Assembly: GCA_016946835.1 (NCBI GenBank)
Contig: JACVTC010000116.1
Location: 187,501-251,500, forward strand
DNA: 64,000 nucleotides
Direction: 5' to 3'
DNA from: Neocallimastix lanati (nom. inval.)
Taxonomy: Eukaryota > Neocallimastigomycota > Neocallimastigomycetes > Neocallimastigales > Neocallimastigaceae
Of the stretch, positions 24,825 through 38,879 are shown piece after piece (the stretch's first letter is position 1; each line of letters opens with the position of its first letter). Below the pieces are notes generated by a model. The model was not told the DNA's origin and did no database searches. It was given only the letters and a program-made list of their open reading frames with translations. The translations under genes were made by a program, and so were the position numbers.

Positions 24825-25860
24825 TAGCCTCCAAATATATCCTTTCTAGTTATAATTCTTGATTTAACCTTAGTCACAATAGGTATAACATTAATAAGGA
24901 TATTTCGCAAGTCTCATAAAATATGAAATCGATTAAGAAGATTCTCTTGAAAGATATTGTTAATAAAACGCCTTCTTTCACCAAAAATTAGTTTTTTAGA
25001 TTTTATATACTGCATTTTCACCAAGAAGGAGATACAGCATGTAAAAATTAATATTATTATCAAAATCTTCTTCTTTATCATCGTGAATGTTCAGTGATTT
25101 CTTATGAGCAATAAGAGAAAAATTATTAAAAATTTCATCAACCAAAATGAATGAATTATTGCTTAAATTTTTCAAATTTAAAGACATAAAAATGTCCAGT
25201 GTGTAAAAAAATAGGTATGCTCCTACTCTCATTGCAACAAGAGCAACATGTTGGGAAATTCTTCCGATACAAATTTGCTGATTACAAGAGGTTTCACATC
25301 AATTTTGAGTCCAATCCAAAAAAAATCCAAGAGATTGTGAATATTTTAGTGATAGACGTTGAATAAATTTTTTAATACCAAACTTTTTTTTTATTTAATT
25401 TATCTAATTGCAGAAGTAGTACTTATATGATGAACATTTTCTCAGTTAAACTTCTGTATTTCTCTAAGAAGTTTATTATTGTGTCTGTGTATTGGTTAAT
25501 CTAGGTGATTTTTTTTTTTGTTCATGAATAATGTGAAAGTGTTGGTATATTTTTAACTAAATGAGAAATAACATAAGAAGATACTTTCTTCTTTTTTAAA
25601 GCATCAAAATCATCGTCTTAACACAAAAAAACTATTTATATGAAGTATAATTTGTTCTTTTGAAATATTATATAGAAGTAGTGAAAGTCTTAATTTTAAA
25701 CCCAAAATTCCAAAATAAACAGCAATTAAAATGAGTTTGAGTTTTTTGGTGTTCCTTTTATTTGATTCTAGTAAAGAAGTGAATTAAAGATAAAGGAAAC
25801 TTTTTCGGTTAAAAATCTAAAAAAAGGGTTAACCGTATAATTTATTTTACTACTCATCTT
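24825..25860 (-). mobile_element. LINE 3' fragment (family E), decayed
   Basis: The minus strand carries LINE C-terminal features: a Cys-rich patch around 25225-25260 (CCSC and related words from GCAACAAGAGCAACATG), then NNSFILVDEIFNNFSLIAHKK, read here as NNSFILVDEIF and NFSLIAHKKSL, followed by DDKEEDFDNN and LLLGENAVY. The last words equal the DSEKDYDNN...LLGGRSIY region of the copies at 27 and 47.8 kb. The RT-downstream block lies in 25380-25860 in broken frames. The piece at 41039-41330 is a close relative. Many stops; not active. Confidence 0.6.
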
Positions 25861-26020
25861 TGCAATAATTGAAAAAATGAAAATATTAGTAAAAATAAAT
25901 TATTTTTTGTAATAAAAAGTGTAAAAGATATTAAATATTAAAAAACATATTAATAAATTGTGAAAAAAAAAAAAAAATACAATGGGTGGAATGAATCTAT
26001 TTCTGTACTACATGAATACA

Positions 26021-26332
26021 AAAAAAGTGGGATAGTTGTATTTCCCCAAATTGAATTTCGCCAGGTTACATTTCACCAGATTACATTTCGCTAAGTGGAG
26101 TATTGATATAAATAAATGAATCAATCAATAAATAATAATTCAAAATAATTTTTTTTAAACTTGTTTTTATTCAATATTAAAACTATTTTAATTTTATTTA
26201 TTGACTTATTTATTTATTTAATAATTTTCAATTTGGGGAAATGCCACATTTTTTAATACCATGCTTTCAAAAAATAGCGAAATGCAACATGGAGAAATGC
26301 AATTTGGCGAAATGCCCTACTCCCAAAAAAGT
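26021..26332 (-). mobile_element. MITE-like inverted-repeat element, copy 2, opposite orientation
   Basis: The element occupies 26029-26324 (296 bp), flanked by the exact 8-bp direct repeat AAAAAAGT (26021-26028 and 26325-26332). Its reverse complement starts GGGAGTAGGGCATTTCGCC and ends AAATACAACTATCCC, aligning along its whole length with copy 1 at 23602-23874. Terminal inverted repeats are imperfect: GGGAGTAGGGCATTTCGCCA versus GGGATAGTTGTATTTCCCCA. No open frame. Confidence 0.8.
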
Positions 26333-26540
26333 ACTATAATTACATAACTATTCAAATAAAAAATAATAATAATAAAAAAAAATACATGATGATTAGATAA
26401 ATCTAACGGCATAGTACTATATATAAATGAATGATTCATATGAAAAAATAATAAACTCATGAGAAAAAAAAAAATAATAAAAAAAAGAAAATACGAAAAA
26501 AAGAAAATACTACATTTTTATTACAACCTTAATTATTGAA

Positions 26541-26542
26541 TA

Positions 26543-26632
<90 letters not shown>

Positions 26633-27354
26633 ACAAACAATTAATAAAAAAATAGATATTATTTATTCAAATTGGATTAGTATTATCTACCGAATCTGTA
26701 TCAGATCTTTCACCGGGAGATGAAAATCCATGCCTTATCATTTCGACATCGATGCTCTTGGCAACGGTAGATTCAGTAGATTCAATGGAATACCATTTCA
26801 TCATCAATCTAAAAGATCGACAAATTAATGGTATTACGTTTGTTAGAAACTCCACAATCCCCACAAAATATGGAACAGTCGACGAAGTTGAATTTTGTTT
26901 AAAAATATTGTCAACTAATTGTCTTTGTTCCACATCATTAACTTTAATTTTTGAATATATTGAACGCCCACCAAGAAGAGCACTCAATATATAATAATAA
27001 ATATTATTATCATAATCCTTTTCTGAATCTAAAGAAACATTCAAGGATTTTTGTTCAATTATCATTGCAAATTTTAAAAAGAGATCAGTTAGAAAAGGTA
27101 AAGATTTATTTCTGTAATTTTCCAATTCTTTACAGGCAAAGATCCAGTGAGAAAAGCTAGGTACACTAACACCACAACATGGGCAACATTTAGGGCAATC
27201 TTCTAAGACTATTTTTCTTTTAATGGAAATACTAATCTCAAATTTAAGACAGCACCTAATTCGAGAAATCTAAAAGAATCCTAATTGGTACCTAGGATAT
27301 TGAAATATTAAGCCTTTGATTTCTGAAATAAATCCAAAATCATTCTCCTTGTAT
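26541..27354 (-). mobile_element. LINE 3' part (family A), truncated and interrupted
   Basis: Poly-T of about 65 (26561-26625) is the A-tail seen from the other strand. The minus-strand frame 27125-26667 reads the LINE C-terminal domain: ENYRNKSLPFLTDLF, SEKDYDNNIYYYILSALLGG, RSIYSKIKVNDVEQRQLVDN, a hydrophobic stretch FLTNVIPLICRSF, then AKSIDVEMIRHGF and a polar end. Upstream of it are the zinc knuckle (CPKCCPCCG read through 27160-27200) and the block that breaks at about 27354, where younger LINE ends were inserted. It is about 90% similar by eye to 47380-48060. Confidence 0.8.
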
Positions 27355-27401
<47 letters not shown>

Positions 27402-27470
27402 CAGGGAAGAGAATACACTTAACATTTTATTAGTCTTTGATTTCTGAAATAAATCCAAATTCATTATCCT

Positions 27471-27473
<3 letters not shown>
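27355..27473 (-). mobile_element. ultra-short LINE 3' end with long target duplication
   Basis: Poly-T (about 27357-27398), the family-A terminal word AGACAGGGAAGAGAATACAC, some 12 more bases, and then a second copy of the target: CTTTGATTTCTGAAATAAAT plus CCAAATTCATTATCCTT (27434-27470) repeats 27315-27351 with two differences. It is thus a 3' stub of about 33 bp of element plus tail, flanked by a duplication of about 37 bp. Confidence 0.7.
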
Positions 27474-27508
<35 letters not shown>

Positions 27509-29345
27509 CAAGAAAGAGAATACATTTCCATAACTTTATTAATTTTATTATAAAAAAAATACATGTAGGTGAAAAGTTCATTTGAAAATAAAAATAAAAA
27601 AAAAAAAATTTAAAAAATAAAAAATAAAAAAGCTCAAAAATATTATGTATTTCGGCAAGTTGTACCATGCGGGAATTTTTCCCTTCCTAACAAATAATAA
27701 AGTAATAAGACCTAGAAGTAACATCTTTAAAATAGATAGTGTGGTGTCCACTAAACTCTCCCCGGATTCATCATTTATTGAACTACTAGGGCGAGATTCC
27801 CCCTTCGTTGAAATAGATGATGATCCTGTATTATCATTATGCCTTAACAGTACGACGTCGACGCTCTTGGTTAAGTTTGGTATTTTACAATACCTATCAA
27901 ATAATAACTCAAACGAACTACTTATGATAGGTATTGCTCTTGTTAAGAATTCCGCCAAGCCCACAATTTTTGGAATAGGTGACTCAGATGAACCTTTGAA
28001 AAGTAGTTCATTTAATTGTCTCTGTTCCCCACTATCGAAATGAAGCTCATTTAAAACTAAAGTCCTACCAAGAAGGAACAAGTATATATAATGATTGATA
28101 TAATATTCAAAATAAGAAATAGAGATATAGGAAGAAAGAGGATTAAACGCTCTAATCTTCCTAATGAATAAAACATAGAAATCATCGATGAAATTTAAAG
28201 AATTCCATCTAAAAGATGCAAGAGCATCGCATTTAAAAATCCAATGTTCAAAAGTTTGATTACCTTCGCCACAACAGGGGTAAGTCTTGGGACAATTCTG
28301 AAACTCTACCCATTCTAATAGCAATAGTAGTATTGTATTTATTAACCACAGCGTAAACGTATAATCCATGAAAACCCTAAGTTGAAATGGGGATATTTTA
28401 AGCTAAGAATAATTATATCTTTATTGTTTGAGAACTTATTACAATCGTAGTTTTGACCATTAATACCTTGAAATTTGGAAACTGATTTCCAGTAACGTTC
28501 TAAAATATCGTCATATTTTACACATTTATATTTTTTGATTATTTTATATATAGTGTTCTAGATTCTTTAGTCCATGAATAATATGGCATTATGGGAATAG
28601 ATTTAATAAGATACTTTATAAATACAGTTTGATTTACTCCATTTTGCAAATGACTTAATCTGTAATGCTGCGCAGATACCAGCAATAGGAAGGATGCTTA
28701 GATCTCGAGATAAAGCATAAGTACTCATAATAGAATTATGTCTAATATAGTTATTGTTTTCTGAAATTGTTTTACCATTTTTAGAGAAGGAACCGATAAT
28801 CCAAAATAGACCAGTATTAATTAATGTTTGAATTCTAGCCGTTCTAGAATTGTTTGAACCAAGTAAAGGAGAATAATAAATTACTTTACTAATAATAAAA
28901 GATTGAAGAACTTTTTTCTTGTATACAATAGGAATAAGTTTATTTGAAAAGAAAGGTGTAAATGAAAGAAGGGAATTTTCTAACTTTAAAATGCATGTGA
29001 GATATAATATGTTCTAATAAGAGATCATCTGACAAAGGAATACCAAGATAAATATAACTAGAAACTTTAGGAATAGCATTTATTCCTAAATAAAAGGTTG
29101 GGTTACTATAGTTTGGAGGAGATTGGAAGTTCATTGGTTTTATAACCATAATTGCACATTTTTCAATACCAAAAGTCATTTCATTTGAATTAGCCCATTT
29201 ATGTACCTTTTTTAATAATTTTTCTAAATTTTTTTGCACTTGGAGTGTAAGTGCGTAAGTAGATATTCTATCTGTTATAATTTTTGAAATGATTTAGCAT
29301 CAACCCTTAATGGACCTGGAAAAACAGTCCATATCATTGGGGCAT
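27474..29345 (-). mobile_element. LINE 3' half (family A'), 5'-truncated
   Basis: Poly-T (27472-27505) followed by AGACAAGAAAGAGAATACAT marks the 3' end. The minus-strand frame 28369-27578 encodes the C-terminal part: a zinc knuckle CPKTYPCCGEGNQTFEHWIF with a following C, the LLGRTLVLN segment, GEQRQLNELLFKGSSES, a hydrophobic helix, NLTKSVDVVLLRH, a Ser-rich stretch, and a hydrophobic tail LSILKMLLLGLITLLFV. Upstream (28380-28940) is the RT-thumb-like block, and 29239-28940 holds the piece just after the RT catalytic core (KVHKWANSNEMTFGIEKC, then YIYLGIPLS). The catalytic aspartates lie outside the surviving part. Frames are broken in several places. Confidence 0.8.
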
Positions 29346-29579
29346 TATGGAGAAAAAAATATATTAAATATTAAATATTAAATTATATGATAGTTTTAAT
29401 TAAATTTTTAAAAAAAAGATTAATTATATATTCTTCTATTAGTATATGATAATAATATTATTAAAAGCAATAAAAAAATTTATAAATTTCTTTTGGTTTT
29501 TATAAAAACTTTTATTTATTTATTTATTTATTTATTTATTATTATGTTAAAATTACTTTTTAAATTTTATAAAATATCC

Positions 29580-29610
<31 letters not shown>

Positions 29611-30256
29611 GTGTTATTAATAATAAAATTTAAATATTTAAACATTTGATAAATATTATTTTTTACATCATTATTAATATCTTTTTTTTTTATTAATTAT
29701 TTTTATTTTTGTCTTCGTTTATCAAAAATAAAAAATAAATAATAAACATTTTAAATTATTTTTTAATATATATTTATTGAATTATTTATAAAAAAAATAT
29801 ATATATATTAAAAAATAATATATATAAAAAAAAAAAAAAATTAAATCTTATATACTTTGATGAATTAGTAAATAATTATATATAAAAATTATATATATTA
29901 TATTATACAAAATATTAATTAAAAATATTTGTTATTTATTATATATATCATATTTAGTATTATTTAATTCTAATATTTTTTTACTTTTTTTTTTTTTTTT
30001 TTTTTTCTAATTTTACATATATATATAACATATATATAATTTTTTTTTTCTAATTTATATATATATAATATATATATATTTTTTCTAATTTATATATATA
30101 TATAATATATATTATTTATATATGTGTATTTTTTTTTTTTTTTTTTTTTTTTGAAATAACTTATATAAATTTAATAATAATAATTATAAATTTCAATTTA
30201 TATAAATATTTTTCAAAATAAAAAATTATAAAAAAAAAATTTTTATTTTTCTAAAA
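29346..30256. other. AT-rich intergenic DNA downstream of paralog 2
   Basis: No gene; poly-T and TA runs (30000-30150). Confidence 0.6.
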
Positions 30257-31678
30257 TTAAACACTAATAGCTGCTGATTCTACTGGTTTAACATTTGCAT
30301 TTCTCTTAGTGAAGGTTCTTTTAACAGAGGTAGCACTGCGACTTAAACCTCTCTTAACATTACTGAAAGCTTCTGGGAATTTTTGCTTCATACTTTCATA
30401 GGTATTTGGACTTCTCTTTTTCATGAAGAGTAAACCGGCACCGGCAGCACCAAGACAGCCACCACCAATAGCAAGAATACCTATAGTACCAATACCACCA
30501 TCATCTTCTTCTTCCTTTTTATCTTCAATAACCTTTTCAACTGGTTTAGGTTTAACTTGTTGAACTGGTTGAGTTGGTTTAGCAGGAACAACGGAAGAAG
30601 TTGCATTAACAGCTGGAAGTTGCTTGGAATCTGGTGTTAATTGTTTAGCTGGGACACCAAGTTGCTTAGTACCTGGACTTTGAAGTGGACCACCAACTGT
30701 GGTTGGAGTTTTTGCTTGATTAGCTAATGGGAATGGAGCTTTAGTAGTAGTAACAGCCTTTGGGGCAACTGGGGTATTCTTTGGAATGGCAGCTTTAGTA
30801 GTAACAATTCTCTTAGTGGTAGCTTTGACTGTAGTTTTTTTAGGTTGTTCAATATGAGCTCCAGAAGCAGAAAATTCCTTAGAACTACTACCACTAGAAG
30901 CTAAACTCTTAGCATTAGCTCTGAAAGCTGAAACAAAAGCATCAGAAGATAAGCCTAACTTCTTAGCAGTACCACTAACACTACTATAGTAAGGACCAGC
31001 AACTTCACTTCCACTCTTAGAGTAAACACCCCAAATAATTGGAACTGTACCATCTTTTTGTTTAGCAATTTTATTGAAACTATTTAATGAAACATCAAGA
31101 TGATATGCAGCACATTCACCGCAAGAATCAACAATTACTGCTTTGGCTATATTATTTTATTATTCATAATATTAAAATTAACATAATACATAAGTTTATA
31201 AATTTATAAGATGATATTAATATATATATATATAACTTTTTCTTAGAGTATAAATAAATAAATAAATAAATAGTTTTTAAATAATTACCAACTGTTTTAA
31301 CATTAGAACCATTAGATGACATGAAAATAGCATATTTATCACAGTAATCTTTGTAATTATGTAATTTTTTACTCTTTATTAATTATTTATATAAAAATAG
31401 ATTGAAAAAATAAAAGAGATAATAAAAAATACAAATTAGTTAAAAAATACATTAAATTTATATAATATTTTAATATAAAAGAAAAGTTAATTATATCATA
31501 CGAGAGCAGCGAAGTATGTTGGAAGATTATCATCATCATATTGTGGACAAGATGGATCTTTCTTAGCATGGGTTTCACCTTTTTGACCATAAAAAGTTAA
31601 TTCATAATTGCTATTGCCACCACAAAATACTGAAGCAATAAGACTTGTGATAATGAAAAGACTTCCTAATAATTTCAT
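30257..31678 (-). CDS. membrane-anchored expansin-like (DPBB) protein, paralog 2, 383 aa
   Basis: Exons 31502-31678, 31289-31373 and 30257-31146 (donors GTATGAT and GTAATTA; introns 128 and 142 bp) join in frame to 383 codons plus TAA. Signal peptide 1-19 (LFIITSLIASVFC end). The DPBB domain has YELTFYGQKGETHAKKDPSC, DYCDKYAIF, KAVIVDSCGEC, YHLDVS, IIWGVYSKSG and VAGPYY. Unlike paralogs 1, 4 and 5 it lacks the first Cys pair (GCPEEC is replaced by GQKGETH). The stalk is rich in Lys/Thr/Pro/Gln (TTKRIVTTKAAIP, KQLTPDSKQLP). The TM helix (GILAIGGGCLGAAGAGLLF) and tail (MKKRSPNTYESMKQKFPEAF) match the family. It is closest to paralog 3, with introns nearly identical to it. Confidence 0.87.
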
Positions 31679-33868
<2,190 letters not shown>

Positions 33869-33935
33869 AGAATTTTTTTTTTTTTTTTTTAGCCGCAATT
33901 ATTGCTAACTTTAATCTTTTACATGAATATTTTTT
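33869..33935 (-). mobile_element. LINE family C 3' stub
   Basis: Poly-T (33869-33889) then AGCCGCAATTATTGCTAACT and TTAATC, the same terminal words found at 34619 and 46324. Only about 40-50 bp of the element are recognisable. Confidence 0.6.
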
Positions 33936-33966
33936 ATATTATATATATATATAAAAAACACAATTA

Positions 33967-33967
<1 letters not shown>

Positions 33968-34009
<42 letters not shown>

Positions 34010-34552
34010 CAGGGAAGAGAATATACTTCCATAACTTTATTAATTTTATTATAAAAAAAAATACATGTAGGTGAAAAGTACATTTGAAATTAAAAAAAAA
34101 AAATAAAAGTTAAAAAATAAAAAATAAAAAAGCTCAAAAATAATAAGTAGATATTCTATCTATTTTCTTGATTAATTTGCAAAGTTTTTCATATTTATTA
34201 AATTGTTCAAGGTAATTATAACATTTTCACAGTTAAAGTAAGGCTTAATATTTCGAAATGCAATATGTTTTTCATGAGACAGTTTTTTAATGTAATAAGG
34301 ACAATAAAAAGCAGAGCCCTTTAAATTTATTGGAATGAAAGCCTTAATATCTTTCCCGATATTATTTGCTGTATTGATAAAATTTTCTACCATTTTATCA
34401 GCCATAAGCGAATTGTAATGAGAATCGAGGTCATTGGCTGAGATTGAAAAATAATTGTGTGATAAAATATCTGAGTTTTTTTTATGCAAATATGTGTAGA
34501 CCATTTAGAAATTTTAGCAGGCCTTATAAAGCCATCGGAGAGAACATTGTTA
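33968..34552 (-). mobile_element. LINE family A, internally deleted
   Basis: Poly-T (33970-34005), AGACAGGGAAGAGAATATAC and a 3' untranslated part nearly the same as 27520-27640. At about 34147 the sequence jumps to a 110-codon piece (34504-34172, minus) with KMVENFINTANNIGKDIKAF, IPINLKGSAFYCPYY and IKKLSHEKHIAF. This is typical of the linker between LINE endonuclease and reverse transcriptase. RT and C-terminal coding parts are missing, so the 3' end has been fused to an upstream region. Confidence 0.65.
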
Positions 34553-34554
34553 CA

Positions 34555-34621
<67 letters not shown>

Positions 34622-34970
34622 GCCGCAATTATTGCGAACTTTAATCTTAATTTATTTATTCATATATAAAATACGTGATTACTTTTAATTTTAATAAAAA
34701 ATAAAAAAAAAATACAGAATAAATAAAATAAATAAATATTATTTGTCCAATTTGAACATAATAATAAATGAAATAGTAACGTGAAATAAAAAGTAATAAT
34801 CAATGCATCCCTTCTTGTTGCAAGAAAGCAAAATAGGTTAATGATTAAAAATACCGTACAAACCGAGGCTTTATTAATATGAGTTGCCAAAGCCTCATTA
34901 CAGAAGACGTGATCAATGCAAGATGATCTAGTGTACCTTTGGAATAAGTAAATTGATTTAAAGGTCGTAA

Positions 34971-34974
<4 letters not shown>
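34553..34974 (-). mobile_element. LINE family C 3' part with endonuclease remnant
   Basis: Poly-T of about 57 (34560-34616), then AGCCGCAATTATTGCGAACT. On the minus strand near 34930-34870 the endonuclease end is visible (TRSSCIDHVFCNEALATHI; compare TRSSCIDHVIYNEALAAHF at 13.7 kb). It thus lies only about 250 bp from the element's 3' terminus, so the whole RT is absent. The younger family-B insertion starts at 34975. Confidence 0.65.
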
Positions 34975-35026
<52 letters not shown>

Positions 35027-35467
35027 GGCAGCAAACTTGTTTCATCTTTATTAATTAAATATTTGATAAAATACATGTAATAAAATAATAAAAAAAAAAA
35101 AAAAAGATAAAAAAATAAACAAAAAATAAAACACAAAATAAAAATAAAATAATGGTATAATATATTCTAGTTTCATTTAATTAATATTTGTAAGACTTCA
35201 CAAGGGCATTATTATACTGAAGTATAATAATTAACTTTGACTTCGCAATGTTAATCATAATTTTAAGATACAAAATTATGATCTTCATTGGTTGCGCTAG
35301 CCCTGCTGGCCTGTCTTACTGTTTCTTCAGCATTGACGCTCTTGGTAGTAGTAGTACGATTCGATTTGAACCTATTGAACAAAGACCATTGCTGGCCAAT
35401 AGCAATAGGTATAATCGATTGGAGAAGTGCCGCAGTAACCACTAAGAACGGAGTAGGTCGTAACATT
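34962..35467 (-). mobile_element. LINE family B 3' fragment with 13-bp target duplication
   Basis: The element 34975-35454 is flanked by exact direct repeats AGGTCGTAACATT (34962-34974 and 35455-35467). The poly-T (to 35022) is followed by the family-B end AACGGCAGCAAACTTGTTTC. The minus strand codes a C-terminal piece (35475-35263): TPFLVVTAALLQSIIPIAIG, then TTTKSVNAEETVRQAS and a polar end. It is about 95% like 48992-49577. It is 5'-truncated and sits inside the family-C piece to its left. Confidence 0.85.
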
Positions 35468-35560
35468 GGTATCAAATTAAATTTGATATAAAAAAAAAAA
35501 AGAGATAATATTATTATAATAAATTAATTTTAAAGTTTCAAAATTATATATATATAATTG

Positions 35561-35617
35561 AACAACTTTATAGTTTTTTTTTTTTTTTTAACGGCAGCAA
35601 ACTTGTTTCAACAACTT
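35561..35617 (-). mobile_element. hyper-truncated LINE family B stub
   Basis: Poly-T (about 35575-35589) plus AACGGCAGCAAACTTGTTTC only, framed by AACAACTT (35561-35568 and 35610-35617). Just about 20 bp of the element's 3' end were integrated. Confidence 0.65.
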
Positions 35618-35728
35618 AATAATATATTATAATGAATTTAATAATAGTAATTGAAAGTAGTTTCTAATATATAATATATCTTGTTAACTTTTATTTTATT
35701 TTATTTACTCTTATTATTATTATAATTA

Positions 35729-35780
<52 letters not shown>

Positions 35781-36096
35781 ATTACCATTAAAATTATTAT
35801 TCATAGTTTTAATTTTTCTAATTTATGTTTAGTTTTTGTTTTAGTTTTCGATAAAAACCTTCTTCTTATCAAAAAAACTATTTTTTTTTAAAAACTTTTA
35901 GTTAATGATATAAATATAATCATTTTAATATAATATTTATAATATATATTATATAGTTTTTAATATAACATCAATAATATAAAATATTTGAATGTTTTAT
36001 ATATTTTATATTTTAATATTAACTAAATGTAGCTATTTTATGATTGATAATAAAGTATAATGAATGATTAATATTTTTAGTTATTCTTTTTCTTTT

Positions 36097-36133
<37 letters not shown>

Positions 36134-36750
36134 ATTGTTATTATTTTCGTTAAACTGAGACAAAAATAATAATAAAAATAATATTTTATTTCTTTTTAAT
36201 ATATATCTAATCAAAAACAATATTTTTTTTAAAAAAAAAAAAAAAAAAATAAAAAAATAAACCTTAAATATATATTGTATATTTTAATTAATTAGTTAAT
36301 TATAACTTCACTAATTAATATATATTATTATACAAATTATTAGATTAAGTATTTAATATTTGATAAAATATTAAAACATTTTTTATCATAAATCATTTCC
36401 ATTATATAATCTTCCATTTTTCAAAAAATAAGAAGATTATAATTTTTATTTTTCTTTTGTAAATTTTATATTTCTTTTTTTTTTTTTTTTCTAATTTTTT
36501 TAAATATTAACATTTTTACTTGTTTATTTTTCTAATTTTTTTATTCATATATATTATAATTTAATTATTTTTTCTTTTGTCTTTTTATTCTTCTTCTTTT
36601 TTTTTTTTTTCTAAATTATATATATATATATATGTAAATTTGAAAAATCATATATATTTAAATTAATGTTTATTTATAATTATATATATATTTTTCAAAT
36701 AAAAAAAAAAGTTTATAAAATCAAAATTATATATTTATTTTTGTCTAAAA
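35618..36750. other. AT-rich intergenic DNA downstream of paralog 3
   Basis: No gene; ATT microsatellite at about 35727-35778, poly-T at about 36098-36127. Confidence 0.6.
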
Positions 36751-38246
36751 TTAAACACTAAGAGCAGCAGCATTTCCATTTGCGTTTCTCTTAGTGAAAG
36801 TTCTCTTAACAGAAGTAGCACTACGAGTCAAACCTCTCTTAACATTACTGAAAGCTTCTGGGAATTTTTGTTTCATGCTTTCATAGGTATTTGGACTTCT
36901 CTTTTTCATGAAGAGTAAACCAGCACCAGCAGCACCAAGACAGCCACCACCAATAGCAAGAATACCTATAGTACCAATACCACCATCATCTTCTTCTTCC
37001 TTTTTATCCTCAATAACCTTTTCAACTGGTTGAACTGATTGAGTTGGTTGAGCTGGTTGAGCAGCAACAACTGAAGAAGTAGCATTAACAGCTGGAAGTT
37101 GCTTGGAATCTGGTGTTAATTGTTTAGCTGGGTTAGCTGGGTTAGCTGGGTTAGCTGGGTTATTTAGTGGGTTAGCTGGGTTAACACCTTGTTTAGTTGG
37201 GTTGGTAACTTGCTTAGTACCAGGAGTTTGAGGTTGACCTCCAACAACACCTGGAACTTGTTTTGGTTGATTAGCTAATGGGAATGGAGTTTTAGTAGTA
37301 GTAGTAACTGGTTTTGGAGCAACTGGGGTATTCTTTGGAATGGCAGCTTTAGTAGTAACAATTCTCTTTGTAGTAGTAGTAGTTCTGGTAGTAGTTGGTT
37401 TGGTAGTTTTTTTAGGTTGTTCAATATGAGCTCCAGAAGCAGAAAATTCCTTAGAACTACTACCACTAGAAGCTAAACTCTTAGCATTAGCTCTGAAAGC
37501 TGAAACAAAAGCATCAGAAGATAAGCCTAACTTCTTAGCAGTACCACTAACACTACTATAGTAAGGACCAGCAACTTCACTTCCACTTTTAGAGTAAACA
37601 CCCCAAATAATTGGAATTTCACCCTCAGATTTTTCACCAATTTTATTGAAAGCATTTAATGAAACATCAAGATGATAAGTACCACACCTACTGCAAGAAT
37701 CAACAATTACTGCTTTGGCTATATTATTTTATTATTCATAATATTAAAATTAACATAATACATAAGTTTATAAATTTATAAGATGATATTAATATATATA
37801 TATATAACTTTTTCTTTGAGAATAAATATATAAATAGTTAAATAATTTTTAAATAATTACCAACTGTTTTAACATTAGAACCATTAGATGCCATGAAAAT
37901 AGCATATTTATCACAGTAATCTTTGTAATTATGTAAACTTGTACTCTTTAATAAATAGATATAAATAGATTAAAAAAATAAAAAAGATAATAAAAAATAC
38001 AAATTAGTTAAAAAATACATTAAATTTATATAATATTTTAATATAAAAGAAAAGTTAATTATATCATACGAGAGCAGCGAAGTATGTTGGAAGATTATCA
38101 TCATCATATTGTGGACAAGATGGATCTTTCTTAGCATGGGTTTCACCTTTTTGACCATAAAAAGTTAATTCATAATTGGTAGAACCATCACAAAATACTG
38201 AAGCAATAAGACTTGAAATAATGAAAATACTTCTTAATAATTTCAT
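36751..38246 (-). CDS. membrane-anchored expansin-like (DPBB) protein, paralog 3, 409 aa
   Basis: Exons 38070-38246, 37861-37945 and 36751-37718; introns 124 and 142 bp with the same donors as paralog 2. The joined frame has 409 codons. The N-terminal 59 residues differ from paralog 2 at only a handful of positions, and the DPBB domain is likewise lacking the first Cys pair but keeps DYCDKY, VDSCSRC, YHLDVS and IIWGVYSKSG. The stalk is longer: RTTTTTKRIVTTKAAIP is followed by a run of about six ANP/NPA tripeptides before KQLTPDSKQLP. TM helix and basic tail are conserved (SPNTYESMKQKFPEAF), ending NANGNAAALSV by reading 36784-36754. Inferred to be a cell-surface expansin-like protein; the substrate is unknown. 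Confidence 0.87.
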
Positions 38247-38879
38247 TCTGAACTAATTAAATTTATTTAAATATTATTTTATACAATAATAAAATTATTT
38301 AAGTGTTTTAATTACAAAATTAAATATAATTTTGAATTTTTTTTTTTTTCTTTTTTTTATAATTTACAAATTAATATACAAATATTATAAAATTATAATA
38401 TTTTATTATATTATATTTATATATATTTTATTAGTTATTTTTATTATTTATTGTTTTAAAGAAAAAAATTTAAAGATATTTTAAATCTTTTTATATAAAA
38501 AAATAATTACTTCTTCACATCAAAAATTTAAATGAAAAATCTTAGAAAAAACTAAAATTATTTTTTCATTTTTTTTTTTTTAAAATAATATATATTAATA
38601 ATATATAAAAATGTATTGTGTAACAATCTTTGTTAAAAAATTTTATTACATAATTTAATTTATTAACTTTTTTAAAAAAAATTAATATAACCAAAAGTAA
38701 TTATAAAAAAAATTTTTATTAAATAAAATAAAATTAAAATATTATAAATACTTTTTAAATGTTAAATATAATTACTGAGATATTTTATAAAACTTTATTT
38801 ATTTAACCTTTTTTAATTATATAAATAAAGAATATTGTATTCACAATATTCAATTTTTTATATAATTTTTTTTTTTTAG

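Noticed and set aside
26752-28043. Plus-strand frames inside the LINE blocks (26752-26994, 26951-27160, 27645-28043)
   Set aside because: Antisense shadows of LINE C-terminal coding on the minus strand, which has the zinc knuckle and family repeats.
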